From Blastocatellia bacterium (GTDB taxonomy: Bacteria; Acidobacteriota; Blastocatellia; Chloracidobacteriales; Chloracidobacteriaceae), in the NCBI GenBank assembly GCA_019695185.1, contig JAIBAN010000012.1, positions 1 through 64,000 on the forward strand: DNA of 64,000 bases, given 5' to 3'. Of the stretch, positions 44,090 to 53,261 are shown one piece after another. The translations under genes were made by a program, and so were the position numbers. How positions within the stretch are numbered: the first letter of the stretch is position 1; every line of letters begins with the position of its first letter. The notes beneath the pieces were generated by a model. The model had not been told where the DNA came from and did no database searches. It saw only the letters and a program-made list of their open reading frames with translations.

Positions 44090-45553
44090 GTGAAAAAAAT
44101 CGTAAAAACCGTGCTCGGCATCAGCTTGGGCATCCTGTTACTGCTGGCGGTGGTAATTGCCGTGCGAACCGCTCGGTTTTCCTCCCACCAGGTCCCAGCG
44201 GAACGGCCCACGGCAGTCACCGGAGATATGCAAGCTGCCGCCAGTCATCTGGCCCAGGCTTTGACGTTTCCCACCATTTCCTACGATTCCAAGGAGCGAA
44301 TCAGTGCCGAAGCGTTTCGCAACCTCCATCAGTTTCTGGAAACGACCTATCCCCGCACTCACGAGGTTTTGACCAAAGAAACCGTCAACGAATATAGCCT
44401 GCTCTATACTTGGAAAGGGCGCGACCCACAACTCAAGCCGATTTTGCTCATGGCCCATTTGGATGTGGTTCCGGTTGAAACCGGAGGAGCCTGGCACCAA
44501 CCACCGTTTGGCGGCGTCATTGCCGATGGATTTATCTGGGGACGAGGTGCCTGGGATGACAAGTCAGGGGTGATTGGAATTCTGGAGGCAGTGGAACTGC
44601 TTCTGCAACAAGGGTTTCAACCCCGCCAAACAGTCTATCTGGCGTTTGGTCATGATGAGGAAATCGGAGGTCTCAATGGAGCGGCAGCCATCGCCCGCCT
44701 GTTGGCCCAACGAAACGTCAGATTGGAATGCGTGCTGGACGAAGGCCATCTGGTAAGCGACGGAATCATGCCCGGCGTCAAAGTGCCCGTTGCCTTCATC
44801 GGCGTAGCCGAAAAAGGTTCACTGACCCTTGAACTGCGAGCCGACAGCGAGGGCGGGCATTCCTCAATGCCGCCACGGCATACAGCAATTGGCATTTTGG
44901 CGGCAGCACTGGCCCGGTTGGACGAGCATCCGATGCCGGGCGGCCTGACCAATGTGACCCGGAGCATGTTTGAGGTGATTGGTCCGGAAATGCCGCTCAC
45001 CAACAAAATCGTCCTGGCCAACCTGTGGCTGTTTCAACCCTTGCTGGAACGACAACTGGCGGCCAGCCCTTCAACCGATGCCGTCCTGCGCACCACCACT
45101 GCTCCAACCATGCTCGAAGGCAGTCAAAAGGAGAACGTGCTGCCTATTACCGCCAAAGCGATTGTCAATTTCCGGATTCGCCCCGGAGATACAATTGCCA
45201 GTGTCTGCGCCCATGTTCAAAAGACCGTGGCGGATGACCGCATCAAAATCCGGACTCTGGATGGCACCGAGCCGTCTCCCGAATCGCCCATTGACTCGCG
45301 GGGCTTTCGCCAGATTGAACGCTCCATCCGGCAGATTTTCCCAACCGCACTGGTGTCACCGGGATTGGTGGTCGGGGCCACTGATTCCAAACACTTCGCC
45401 AAAATCAGCGATGGCACCTATCGGTTTTTGCCAGTGGTGGCCACGGCGGCAGACCTGCCACGCTTTCATGGCACCAATGAACGGATTTCCGTGACAAACT
45501 TCGGGCAGGTGGTTCGGTTTTACGCACAGCTTTTGCAAAACCTCGACCAATAA
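44090..45553 (+). CDS. Membrane-anchored M20 zinc peptidase, PM20D1/carboxypeptidase-S-like
   Basis: The product has 487 residues if started at GTG 44090, which opens directly on the anchor VKKIVKTVLGISLGILLLLAV; GTG 44072 or 44039 are alternatives and none has a convincing Shine-Dalgarno. The M20 metal site is intact: His123 in MAHLDVVP, bridging Asp156 in GRGAWDDKSG, and catalytic Glu190 plus ligand Glu191 in GHDEEIGG. GHSSMPPRHTAIG lies in the dimerisation domain. The overall pattern resembles yeast Cps1 and animal PM20D1, which cleave or form N-acyl amino acids. It is predicted to face the periplasm. Confidence 0.9.
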   Translation: MKKIVKTVLGISLGILLLLAVVIAVRTARFSSHQVPAERPTAVTGDMQAAASHLAQALTFPTISYDSKERISAEAFRNLHQFLETTYPRTHEVLTKETVNEYSLLYTWKGRDPQLKPILLMAHLDVVPVETGGAWHQPPFGGVIADGFIWGRGAWDDKSGVIGILEAVELLLQQGFQPRQTVYLAFGHDEEIGGLNGAAAIARLLAQRNVRLECVLDEGHLVSDGIMPGVKVPVAFIGVAEKGSLTLELRADSEGGHSSMPPRHTAIGILAAALARLDEHPMPGGLTNVTRSMFEVIGPEMPLTNKIVLANLWLFQPLLERQLAASPSTDAVLRTTTAPTMLEGSQKENVLPITAKAIVNFRIRPGDTIASVCAHVQKTVADDRIKIRTLDGTEPSPESPIDSRGFRQIERSIRQIFPTALVSPGLVVGATDSKHFAKISDGTYRFLPVVATAADLPRFHGTNERISVTNFGQVVRFYAQLLQNLDQ

Positions 45554-45554
45554 C

Positions 45555-45641
45555 AAGTTTTGAGTTTTGAGTTTTTGCTTTGGTGAGCAACCTTCCAGCA
45601 GGACCTACCTCCGATTTTTGGATAAAAACTCAAAACTTCAC
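45555..45641. repeat. Inverted heptamer element, TTTTGAG family
   Basis: The left arm (45555-45577) has three GTTTTGA units directly after the stop. The core is about 46 bp. The right arm (45624-45641) has AACTCAAAAC, overlapping the stop codon of the opposing gene. It lies between convergent genes. Confidence 0.8.
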
Positions 45642-46534
45642 CGTGTGTTCCGGCTCTGTTCAGGAAGCCGCACCGGTTGGGCTTCCAACAGTTCCGTTGT
45701 GTTTTCGGTGACGGAAGGAAACACCGATTCAACCGGCTCGGCCTCGGTTCCGGCAGGTAAAACTGATTGCCTGGAAGGCAAGGACAGTCGGGTTGTCAGG
45801 CGGGATTCGGATTGCTCTTTGGAACGGTGAATGGATTCAAACAGGTAGCGCATTCCAGCCACCACCCATATCCAGCCAAGCCCCAGAATGGAAGCAAAAA
45901 TCCAGCAGGCGACCACCGCTTTGGGTTTCTGAATCAGATTTGGCAGGCTCGCCAGCAACATCAATCCAAAAGAGCTCAAACCTGTTATCAATCCCCACAA
46001 AATCGAATCAAACGCCGCACTGCTCTTGGCCGTCATGCGCAGAATTTCCAACTCGGCCACAGCGGGCTCGGCCAACGGAGCGCCGCACCGCCGACAAAAG
46101 CGGGAGTCCAGGGTCCGCAGGGTGCCGCAAGCCGCACATGCCTCAGCCACTTCACGCTGCCGGGCCAGGGCGCACAGAGCTTGAACTTCCCGGTTGAGCG
46201 TTTGCTTGTCACCTTTCCCCAAAAACGGAAACTCAATCCGGTAGGAAAAACGGGCCAACGTGGCTCCCTGGTTTGACGCCTTCAACCCGATATGGAGCCT
46301 GGACTGGTAATCCAAAATATCTGAGGACATGTAACAAGTTGCCGCTCCCTGTGCCTCGCGCCGGGCCAGGAAGGGCTGTTCTTCAAGAACCGTATAGCCC
46401 AGACGTTCCAAGCTTTGCACCAGCCGAGTCCGGACTTGGTCCACCTCGCCCGGCAAGGTCACGACCACCTCATGCGAGGAAGTTCCCTGTCCGCCGGTTT
46501 CGCTGCCTATGAATGACCAAAGCTCTGCCGTCAT
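45638..46534 (-). CDS. Zinc-ribbon two-helix membrane protein, unknown
   Basis: The product has 298 residues from the ATG whose complement is 46532-46534; the extension to 46693 reads as noise. The N-terminal half (VVVTLPGEVDQVRTRLVQSLERLGYTVLEEQPF) looks like a small alpha-beta domain. A zinc ribbon (CAACGTLRTLDSRFCRRCGAPL) lies at about 138-160. Two membrane helices (SILWGLITGLSSFGLMLLA and ACWIFASILGLGWIWVVAG) and a charged cytosolic tail follow. Function is unknown. It is divergent from the STK-FGE kinase with a 307-base spacer; a role linked to that kinase is possible but unsupported. Confidence 0.75.
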   Translation of the reverse strand: MTAELWSFIGSETGGQGTSSHEVVVTLPGEVDQVRTRLVQSLERLGYTVLEEQPFLARREAQGAATCYMSSDILDYQSRLHIGLKASNQGATLARFSYRIEFPFLGKGDKQTLNREVQALCALARQREVAEACAACGTLRTLDSRFCRRCGAPLAEPAVAELEILRMTAKSSAAFDSILWGLITGLSSFGLMLLASLPNLIQKPKAVVACWIFASILGLGWIWVVAGMRYLFESIHRSKEQSESRLTTRLSLPSRQSVLPAGTEAEPVESVFPSVTENTTELLEAQPVRLPEQSRNTR

Positions 46535-46704
46535 AAATTTTGAGTGTTTGAAATTTCTGGATTGGGGATGAACCCCTATACGTTTTTCCCCAAGTCGGTT
46601 GTTTCCTCCCTGGAAAAAAACAAACCCGCCCCAACAGGAAGACTGGCGGTTTTCTATTGTCGCTGTTCCGTTGTCGGCTGTCCATAGGCCCACGACCTAA
46701 AACT

Positions 46705-46733
46705 TTGACAGTGCTGGTGATTCCAGCGATAAT
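46705..46733 (+). promoter_or_regulatory. Near-consensus sigma-70 promoter of the STK-FGE operon
   Basis: TTGACA (46705-46710), a 17-base spacer, then GATAAT (46728-46733). This predicts transcription from about 46740 and a leader of about 100 bases. It is the best promoter in the window. Confidence 0.75.
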
Positions 46734-46841
46734 CCGACCACCGTCCGGAAACTCGCAAAACACCCCAAAACTTTGCCGGCTCAGGTTTGCCAATGGCCAC
46801 ATTTGAACCCTCGGGCCTGCTTCTTGATTTGTGTGAATCCC

Positions 46842-49031
46842 ATGTCGAACGAAGAACCTCTTTCCAATCCCACACCGTCGCAACCCGGAGTGACCGCCCA
46901 GATTGACCCCCTTTTAGGCACTCTGTTTGAAGCCAAATACAAGATTGTTGCCAAGCTGGGAGAAGGCGGCATGGGAGCGGTGTATCGGGCTCACCACATT
47001 CACATGGACCTGGATGTGGCCATCAAATTTTTGCACGAATCCATGACCAGTGACCCGCAAATTCTGGAGCGTTTCAAACGCGAGGCCAAGGCTGCCGGGC
47101 GCATCAGCCATCCCAATGCCACGCAGGTGATGGATTTTGGGGTTTTGGGCAACAACACCGCCTATCTGGTCATGGAATACCTGGAAGGCGAGTCTTTGCG
47201 GGAACGCCTGTACCGGCAGAAATTACCCCTTAAAGAGGCAGTCGGCATTTTGTCCCAAGCCTGTGCCGCAGTTGACGCAGCGCACAAAAAAGGTGTGATT
47301 CACCGCGACCTGAAACCCGATAACATCTTTCTGAAACGACAGGAGGAAGGACACGAAACCGTCAAGGTGCTGGACTTTGGCATTGCCAAACTGCGGGATA
47401 TAAGCGGGGAAAACCAAAGTACCAACCTGACTGAAGCCGGCATGCTGATTGGGACCCCGCACTATATGTCACCGGAACAATGCCACGGCCATGAGCTTGA
47501 CCCCAGTTCCGACATTTACAGCCTGGGTGTGATTGCCTATGAGATGTTCGCCGGGGAATTGCCGTTTCGGGCACCGACCTCGCTGGGGATTGTTCTCAAA
47601 CACATCAATGAGGAGCCGCCGCCGCTCTATCTGGCCAACCCGCAAATTCCGCGCGAGGTTGAAAAAGTGGTCCTCCGGGCGCTCTCCAAAAATCCAACCC
47701 GCCGCCCCGAAACCGCAGCCCAGTTCGCCCGTGAACTCGAAGCCGCAGCCGCAGGCAACGACATCATCAGCACCAATCAACTGGATGGGGCTGCCGCCCC
47801 GTTTCGAACCTCAATGCTGGCCAGCCAATCCATGGCAGCAGACCTGGTACAGACCAGAGAGGATGCTCCGGCACTTTCAACTTCGATGATGAGCAGCCCG
47901 CTCACGGGCGGCTCCACCACGGCTGAGACAGCCCGGTTTGATACCGGTGACGGACCCAACCGGCGAACCTTGCTCAATCGTTCGGTCGCCCCCCGACCAA
48001 CCACCCCATCCGGTACTGAAAATCCGACCCTGCTGCCGCCAACCAATACCCCGTCCAGTTCCAAACGGGCTGTAACTCCAGTCGAAATGGAAATGCCTTT
48101 TCCCGGCGGTACCCGCAAGATGGTTTCCGATGCCCCACCCTATTCCAATCTGCCTGCGGTCAAGCCAGCCGGTTCCCTGGCTTTCAAGGCTGGGCTGGCA
48201 ACCGTGGCGCTGTTGGCGGTGGGAGCCGTGGGATATGCGATTTACCCCAAAAAGGCCGGAACCGGTGCCCCGGCGACCATCAAAGTGGTGGAAAACGTTC
48301 CCCCTGCAGGTCCTAAAATTCCCGAAGGCATGGTTTTGATTGAGGGAGGCACCTTTACCATGGGCCGGGACTCCGGACCAGGTACTTCGCCTGATGAAAC
48401 ACCTGCCCATGAAGTACCGGTCAAGACGTTTACCATCGGAAAATATGAGGTCACCTGCAAAGAATATGCTGAATTTGTCAAAGCAGCCAATTACCCGGCT
48501 CCGAAAGATTGGCAAGGCGGCACCTATCCAGCAGGCAAAGACCAATATCCGGTGGTCAATGTTTCGTGGGAAGATGCAGCGGCTTATTGCAAATGGCTGA
48601 AGGAGAAAACAGGGTTGCCCTATCGATTGGCTACCGAGGCCGAGTGGGAGTATGCCGCCCGTGGGAAAGACAAACGCATCTATCCTTGGGGTGATTATTT
48701 TGACCCGCGTTTTGCCAATTTGAAAGAAGCACAGGTGACCCTGCCGGTGGCGGTGGACAGTGTTTCACAGGCACAGGACCTGAGTCCGTTCAAAATCGTC
48801 GGCATGGCTGGAAATGTCTCTGAATGGACAGGTTCCGATTATGATTTGTATCCCAATAGTCAGGCCAAACCCGATGACAACAAAGGAAAAAAAGTTTTGA
48901 AAATCGGACGTGGGGGAAATTTTGCCTCAAAAAAGGAAACTTCCACGACAACCTATCGGCAATGGTACGAACCTACCGAAAAATACGAATTTTTTGGTTT
49001 TCGCACAGCGTTGGATGTATCTGACAAATAA
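46842..49031 (+). CDS. Ser/Thr protein kinase with C-terminal FGE-sulfatase (formylglycine-enzyme-like) domain
   Basis: The product has 729 residues from ATG 46842; the 23-residue upstream extension is not kinase-like. The kinase (about 32-300) has GEGGMG, Lys62, HRD at 154-156 (HRDLKPDN) and DFG at 178-180. A Pro/Thr-rich linker of about 140 residues leads to one membrane helix (about 445-468). The FGE-sulfatase domain follows at about 493-725 (EGMVLIEGGTFTMGRDSG, YPVVNVSWEDAAAYCKWL, RLATEAEWEYAARG, GMAGNVSEWTGSDYDLYPN). The catalytic Cys pair of true FGE is not evident, so a C-type-lectin-like ligand-binding role outside the membrane is more likely. The layout recalls Pkn1-type kinases. Confidence 0.92.
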   Translation: MSNEEPLSNPTPSQPGVTAQIDPLLGTLFEAKYKIVAKLGEGGMGAVYRAHHIHMDLDVAIKFLHESMTSDPQILERFKREAKAAGRISHPNATQVMDFGVLGNNTAYLVMEYLEGESLRERLYRQKLPLKEAVGILSQACAAVDAAHKKGVIHRDLKPDNIFLKRQEEGHETVKVLDFGIAKLRDISGENQSTNLTEAGMLIGTPHYMSPEQCHGHELDPSSDIYSLGVIAYEMFAGELPFRAPTSLGIVLKHINEEPPPLYLANPQIPREVEKVVLRALSKNPTRRPETAAQFARELEAAAAGNDIISTNQLDGAAAPFRTSMLASQSMAADLVQTREDAPALSTSMMSSPLTGGSTTAETARFDTGDGPNRRTLLNRSVAPRPTTPSGTENPTLLPPTNTPSSSKRAVTPVEMEMPFPGGTRKMVSDAPPYSNLPAVKPAGSLAFKAGLATVALLAVGAVGYAIYPKKAGTGAPATIKVVENVPPAGPKIPEGMVLIEGGTFTMGRDSGPGTSPDETPAHEVPVKTFTIGKYEVTCKEYAEFVKAANYPAPKDWQGGTYPAGKDQYPVVNVSWEDAAAYCKWLKEKTGLPYRLATEAEWEYAARGKDKRIYPWGDYFDPRFANLKEAQVTLPVAVDSVSQAQDLSPFKIVGMAGNVSEWTGSDYDLYPNSQAKPDDNKGKKVLKIGRGGNFASKKETSTTTYRQWYEPTEKYEFFGFRTALDVSDK

Positions 49032-49097
49032 GTGCCGGTTGGTCAGGTCCGACAATCTGAGGCACCAAATCCATACTTGGGTTTATTACCAACAGTT

Positions 49098-50468
49098 ATG
49101 AAAAACTGTCTCTTTATTTTATTGGGGTGTCTGTTTCTGGTCTGCCTGCCGGTACCGGCCTGGGGGCAAAAACGCATCCCGGTTTTTATGGGTCGGACAA
49201 ACGCCCCGCCGCCCAAACCACGGGTTGGGAAAGGTAATTTGGCCATTCTCACCACTCCCGCCGGGGCTGAAGTTTTTATTGACGGAAAGAGTCTGGGACG
49301 GACGGACGAAAACGGGTCCATGGTGCTGGAATTTACCCCTGGCTCCCCCCACAAGGTCGAAGTCAAAGCCGAAGACTACGAAGGATTTACCACCACCTAC
49401 AAACCGGTTTCCGACAAAACCGAGCCAATTGTGGCCCGGCTGGTGGCGAAATATGCCAATCTGGTTTTGGCTGGCATTCCGGAAAAGTCCGCTATCTTTC
49501 TGGACGGCGCTCCCCCGCCGCTGGACCGAATGGTGGTGGAAGGCAAGCAAATCACCATCAATCGGGTGCCAACCGGAGCGCATACTGTCCGCATTGAACA
49601 TCCGGACTGGATGCTTTGGGAAGGCAAGACCGAGGTGAAACCCGATGCACCGGACGGCAACGTGGTCACCCCGCCACTGGTGCTGGCCGTGGTCAAAGTG
49701 ACCATCGACTCAACGGTTGGGGCAACGGTCTATGTTGACGATGTGGACCGGGGAACCGTAACACCTGACGGCAAACTGGTCATCCCGAACGTGCGTCCCG
49801 GAATGCGCACGGTGCGGGTGGTCAAAGACGATTATGAAGACTGGAAAAACACCGACACTTTTACTGTTGGAATTGAAAAAACGATTAAAGCCGAGCTGAC
49901 CCCGATACCGGCTTCGGCTGAATTCAATGACCGCTTCACTGCTGGGCTGGGAAAATGGGATGCCCCTGCCGGTTGGTCCGCCGTCAAGGGGTTGACCGTC
50001 AAAGGCGAAGGAACCGGGTTGCCCCACGACAAGGTGTATCGTGATTTTGATGTGGATTTTGACCTTCAGCTTTTGAACGGCAAAGGGGCGGTGTGGGTAC
50101 TTCGGACCCGCAACGGCAAAGGCTATCTGTTTTACCTGGGAGGACCAGCCGGCAAATACAAAAATGTCTTTCGCGGCTATTTGTTGGAAAACAATCAGTT
50201 TGACCCGGAAAAACCGGTGGATGACCAACCGGTGCTGACCAATTTGCAGGCCAACATTTACTATCACGTCCACATTGAAGTCCGAGGCAACAAGTTCTCC
50301 CAATTGCTGATTCCAAGCAGTGGTCCAGATGCCGGAAAAGAAATTCCGCTCACCTTTTATGAAGACCCCAGGAACTCGGTTCGGCTCGGCAATGTCGGGT
50401 TCCGGACCCTCTCCGGTGAGGAATTTCAGGTCAATGCCTTTTTCATCAAACCGCAGGACAGGAAATAG
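49098..50468 (+). CDS. Secreted PEGA-domain protein with C-terminal LamG/DUF1080-like domain
   Basis: The product has 456 residues from ATG 49098, which starts the signal peptide MKNCLFILLGCLFLVCLPVPAWG; the frame from 49032 is the tail of the intergenic DNA. Three PEGA-like repeats follow (NLAILTTPAGAEVFIDGKSLG; ANLVLAGIPEKSAIFLDG; KVTIDSTVGATVYVDDVDRG) at about 45-275. The last 170 residues (EFNDRFTAGLGKWDAPAGWSAVKG ... VWVLRTRNGKGYLFYLGGP) look like a concanavalin-type sugar-binding fold. PEGA domains are common beside bacterial STKs. It lies 66 bases after the STK-FGE gene, so it is likely cotranscribed and may act with its outer domain. The stop is inside a heptamer arm. Confidence 0.88.
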   Translation: MKNCLFILLGCLFLVCLPVPAWGQKRIPVFMGRTNAPPPKPRVGKGNLAILTTPAGAEVFIDGKSLGRTDENGSMVLEFTPGSPHKVEVKAEDYEGFTTTYKPVSDKTEPIVARLVAKYANLVLAGIPEKSAIFLDGAPPPLDRMVVEGKQITINRVPTGAHTVRIEHPDWMLWEGKTEVKPDAPDGNVVTPPLVLAVVKVTIDSTVGATVYVDDVDRGTVTPDGKLVIPNVRPGMRTVRVVKDDYEDWKNTDTFTVGIEKTIKAELTPIPASAEFNDRFTAGLGKWDAPAGWSAVKGLTVKGEGTGLPHDKVYRDFDVDFDLQLLNGKGAVWVLRTRNGKGYLFYLGGPAGKYKNVFRGYLLENNQFDPEKPVDDQPVLTNLQANIYYHVHIEVRGNKFSQLLIPSSGPDAGKEIPLTFYEDPRNSVRLGNVGFRTLSGEEFQVNAFFIKPQDRK

Positions 50469-50616
50469 GGTTCAGGGTTCAGGGTCTTTTGAATTGAGAA
50501 TTGACAATTGACAATTGACAAGTAAAACCCATTGAGAACTTCAAATCTCCTGATATTCGAAAACCCTGAACCCTGAACCCTGAACCCTGAACCCTGAACC
50601 CTGAACCCTGAACCCT
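50467..50616. repeat. Inverted heptamer element, CAGGGTT family
   Basis: The left arm (50467-50486) has nearly three GGGTTCA units overlapping the TAG stop. The core is about 74 bp and includes three copies of TTGACAA. The right arm (50561-50616) has eight AACCCTG units, the last overlapping the TAG stop of the opposite gene. Confidence 0.92.
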
Positions 50617-53224
50617 ATTGCTTCGCTTTCAACTGCGCCTTTGCTTCCTCAATCAGTTTGGCACAGCGTTCCGCTTTGTTTCCTTCCTGTTGGGAGCGTT
50701 GAAAAAGAAAGGCTGCCTGGCCAAATTCCTTCCGTTGAAAGGCCATTAGCCCTTTCAAATAGGTTATTTTGTCCGGAGTGGCTTCCGTCAAACGGGGCAG
50801 TTCCGGATACCGATTGGTTTCAAGCAGGTACATGTTGGTCATCAAGGAATAATAGAGTTGATTGCCACGCGGGGTTGTATATTCCAGGACCGGATGCCAG
50901 TCACTGCTGACATCAACCACTGGCTGGCGGGAAAGAAAACCAGCCAACTGATCTTCATACAGGTACAGTCCGCTCAAAACCGTCAACAGGTCTCCTCCAA
51001 TTAAATCTGCATTGGCCATGGTTTGCATCACTTTGGGATCCTGACTGAGTGCTTCCATCCGGGCAAAATCAACTGCCAGAGGTTCTTGCGAACCAATTAA
51101 AATGCCTTGCCCACCCCGCACAAAAAAAGCTGAATGGGGAAATACCTGATGCATGGTATTGATGACGGTCAGCAGGTCAACCGGGTCAATGTGGTGAATC
51201 TGGATCCATTGTTGCAAAACTCCGCCGGATGTCAGTCGGGCCTTGCAAAGCTGATAGAAGTCCTTACTGTACAGGCTGGCGGCTCCGGCAAACCAGACAT
51301 TACTGAGTTCGATGGTGATCAGGTCATATTGTTTCGGTGAGAGCAGTACAAAATTGCGGCCATCCGTCACATGCACCTTGACTCGTGGGTCTTTCAACAC
51401 CTCGCCATTGATGTGGTTGAAATAGTCGTGAGCAGCTTCCACAATCCCTGGAGCAATTTCCGCAATATCTATCTCGGAAAAAGGAAATGCCGCGACCGCA
51501 CTGGCCGTAACTCCGGTTCCCAACCCAATGACCAATGCTGTTTCCTGTTTCTTTGTGAATATCAAAGGAACCAGGGCAAAGTTTTTTTGGGCTGGCATTT
51601 CACCGGTGTCGTTCCCCATGAACTTGGCATTGGTGAGCAGCGTCCGGGTGTAAGAATCCTGCACCACACTGGTCACACCGCCCAACACATCTTCGTGGTA
51701 ATAGAGAATGGCCAGTGGGCGGGAGGGAAAAGCTCCATACAAATGCGCTCCGGTATTCAGTTTCTGTAAATCCCATTTTGGCACTACGAAAAACCCGACC
51801 AACACGAGCGCCAACCCCACGACCTCAACCCGGAGGCGAAACTGTTTTTGACCTGTCACGAGCGTCAAAACCACCACTACTCCCAGGAGGATATTCAGTG
51901 CCGCTGCAACCCGGAACGTCATTTCCGAACCCAACCGGGGCAGAATAAAAAAGCCAGTCACAGTTGAGCCAAAAATGCACCCGATGGTATTAAAAAAGTA
52001 GACCATCCCCAATTCTTCAGCCAGCTTTGGCAATTGCCGTGTCCGCACCCGAATAATCAGCGGAAAACTCATCCCAATCAATAAAGCCGGCAGAAACATC
52101 ACCCCAAAACAACCAAGAAACCGCATGGCTTCGACCATCTCAAAACTGGGACGGACATATTTCATAAGCTTGAACACCAGCGGGACTTTGTCCCAAACCG
52201 GCAGGAGTGCCAGCACCACAGCTCCCAGCAAAATTTGAGTCAGGGCCAAATTGGCTTCTGCATGTTTCATTTTCCGGATGGTTGCCCCTAGTATTTGACT
52301 TCCCAGGGCAATCCCCAAAAGCATGGTGGTCAGCATGGTCCCAAAGGCATACACACTGGTTCCAATGGTTTGGGCTAGAACATGGGTCCAAGTCACCTCA
52401 TAAACAAAAGAAAGCAATCCTGAAGCAAAAGCAAATCCATACAGCCAGCGTGCAGCAAGTTTGGGAGAAACCTCAGGCTCGGTTCCTGCCTGAGCAGCGT
52501 CAAGACCCAGGCGCACCGCCAACCGGTCCAGCCAGGTTGAGTCGGAGACTGGCTCTGCTTCAGGGGAAGCTGCAACCTCAACCAAGGGTTCTGCAACAAC
52601 TGTATCCACTCTTCGAAGCCGGTTCACCAGCAAAAAAATCACCAGGTTTCCCACAATTGCCAACCCCAGCGTGCCGTAAATCCCCAGGCTGCCCAAAATG
52701 AAGTAGGTTACACTAAAAACCCCAAAGGCTGCCCCATAAGTATTGACTGCATACAGGCTGCTGATACGGGTTCCAATTTGACCGGCTTCTGTCACAACAA
52801 ACTTGGCCAGGGCCGGCAAGGTCCCTCCCATCAACAAAGTGGGAGGGAGGACCAAAATGGAAGACAGCACAAACCGCACCACGGTCAAAGCAGAGAAAGA
52901 AACTCCCCAACTGCGATACAGGCTGACATAAACCGGTTCAATCGCCAGAAACAAAACCGGAACCAAGGCGCAATACAGTCCAATTCCCAATTCCAGCCAG
53001 GCATAGAGCTTTAAGCCATCTTTGCCCCGCTCGACATAGCGGCCAAAGAAAAAACTTCCGGCTGCCAATCCCCCCATGAAGGCAGCCAGAATGGTGCTGA
53101 CAGCATAGGTGGTACTGCCAAAAACATAGCCCAGCAATTTGACAAACACAGTTTCGTAGGCGAGTGAAGTGGCCCCGGAAAGAAAAAATAAAAACAGGAG
53201 TTGACGATAAGTCCGGTGGTTCAT
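50615..53224 (-). CDS. Fused MFS-like membrane / spermidine-synthase-like protein
   Basis: The product has 869 residues from the ATG whose complement is 53222-53224 (MNHRTYRQLLFLFFLSGATSLAYE). About twelve or more hydrophobic segments occupy the first 530 residues, interrupted by a cytosolic loop. A Rossmann methyltransferase-like spermidine synthase domain follows (ALVIGLGTGVTASAVAAFPF, DIAEIAPGIVEAAHDYF, VHVTDGRNFV, DLITIELSNVWFAGAASLYSKDFY). The polyamine-site Asp pattern is altered (ELSN rather than D-S-[TS]-DP), so true aminopropyl transfer is doubtful. A short alpha-helical TPR-like end follows. These fusions are frequent in environmental bacteria and unassigned. It follows the permease gene by 37 bases. 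Confidence 0.88.
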   Translation of the reverse strand: MNHRTYRQLLFLFFLSGATSLAYETVFVKLLGYVFGSTTYAVSTILAAFMGGLAAGSFFFGRYVERGKDGLKLYAWLELGIGLYCALVPVLFLAIEPVYVSLYRSWGVSFSALTVVRFVLSSILVLPPTLLMGGTLPALAKFVVTEAGQIGTRISSLYAVNTYGAAFGVFSVTYFILGSLGIYGTLGLAIVGNLVIFLLVNRLRRVDTVVAEPLVEVAASPEAEPVSDSTWLDRLAVRLGLDAAQAGTEPEVSPKLAARWLYGFAFASGLLSFVYEVTWTHVLAQTIGTSVYAFGTMLTTMLLGIALGSQILGATIRKMKHAEANLALTQILLGAVVLALLPVWDKVPLVFKLMKYVRPSFEMVEAMRFLGCFGVMFLPALLIGMSFPLIIRVRTRQLPKLAEELGMVYFFNTIGCIFGSTVTGFFILPRLGSEMTFRVAAALNILLGVVVVLTLVTGQKQFRLRVEVVGLALVLVGFFVVPKWDLQKLNTGAHLYGAFPSRPLAILYYHEDVLGGVTSVVQDSYTRTLLTNAKFMGNDTGEMPAQKNFALVPLIFTKKQETALVIGLGTGVTASAVAAFPFSEIDIAEIAPGIVEAAHDYFNHINGEVLKDPRVKVHVTDGRNFVLLSPKQYDLITIELSNVWFAGAASLYSKDFYQLCKARLTSGGVLQQWIQIHHIDPVDLLTVINTMHQVFPHSAFFVRGGQGILIGSQEPLAVDFARMEALSQDPKVMQTMANADLIGGDLLTVLSGLYLYEDQLAGFLSRQPVVDVSSDWHPVLEYTTPRGNQLYYSLMTNMYLLETNRYPELPRLTEATPDKITYLKGLMAFQRKEFGQAAFLFQRSQQEGNKAERCAKLIEEAKAQLKAKQ

Positions 53225-53261
53225 AAGCAGTCTTGAGGTCTGAGGTTTGAGGTTGAAGCGT

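Noticed and set aside
43978-44220. Longer N-terminus for the 609-residue protein
   Set aside because: It is read entirely antisense to the start of the M20 peptidase, including its signal anchor, and would force a head-on overlap.
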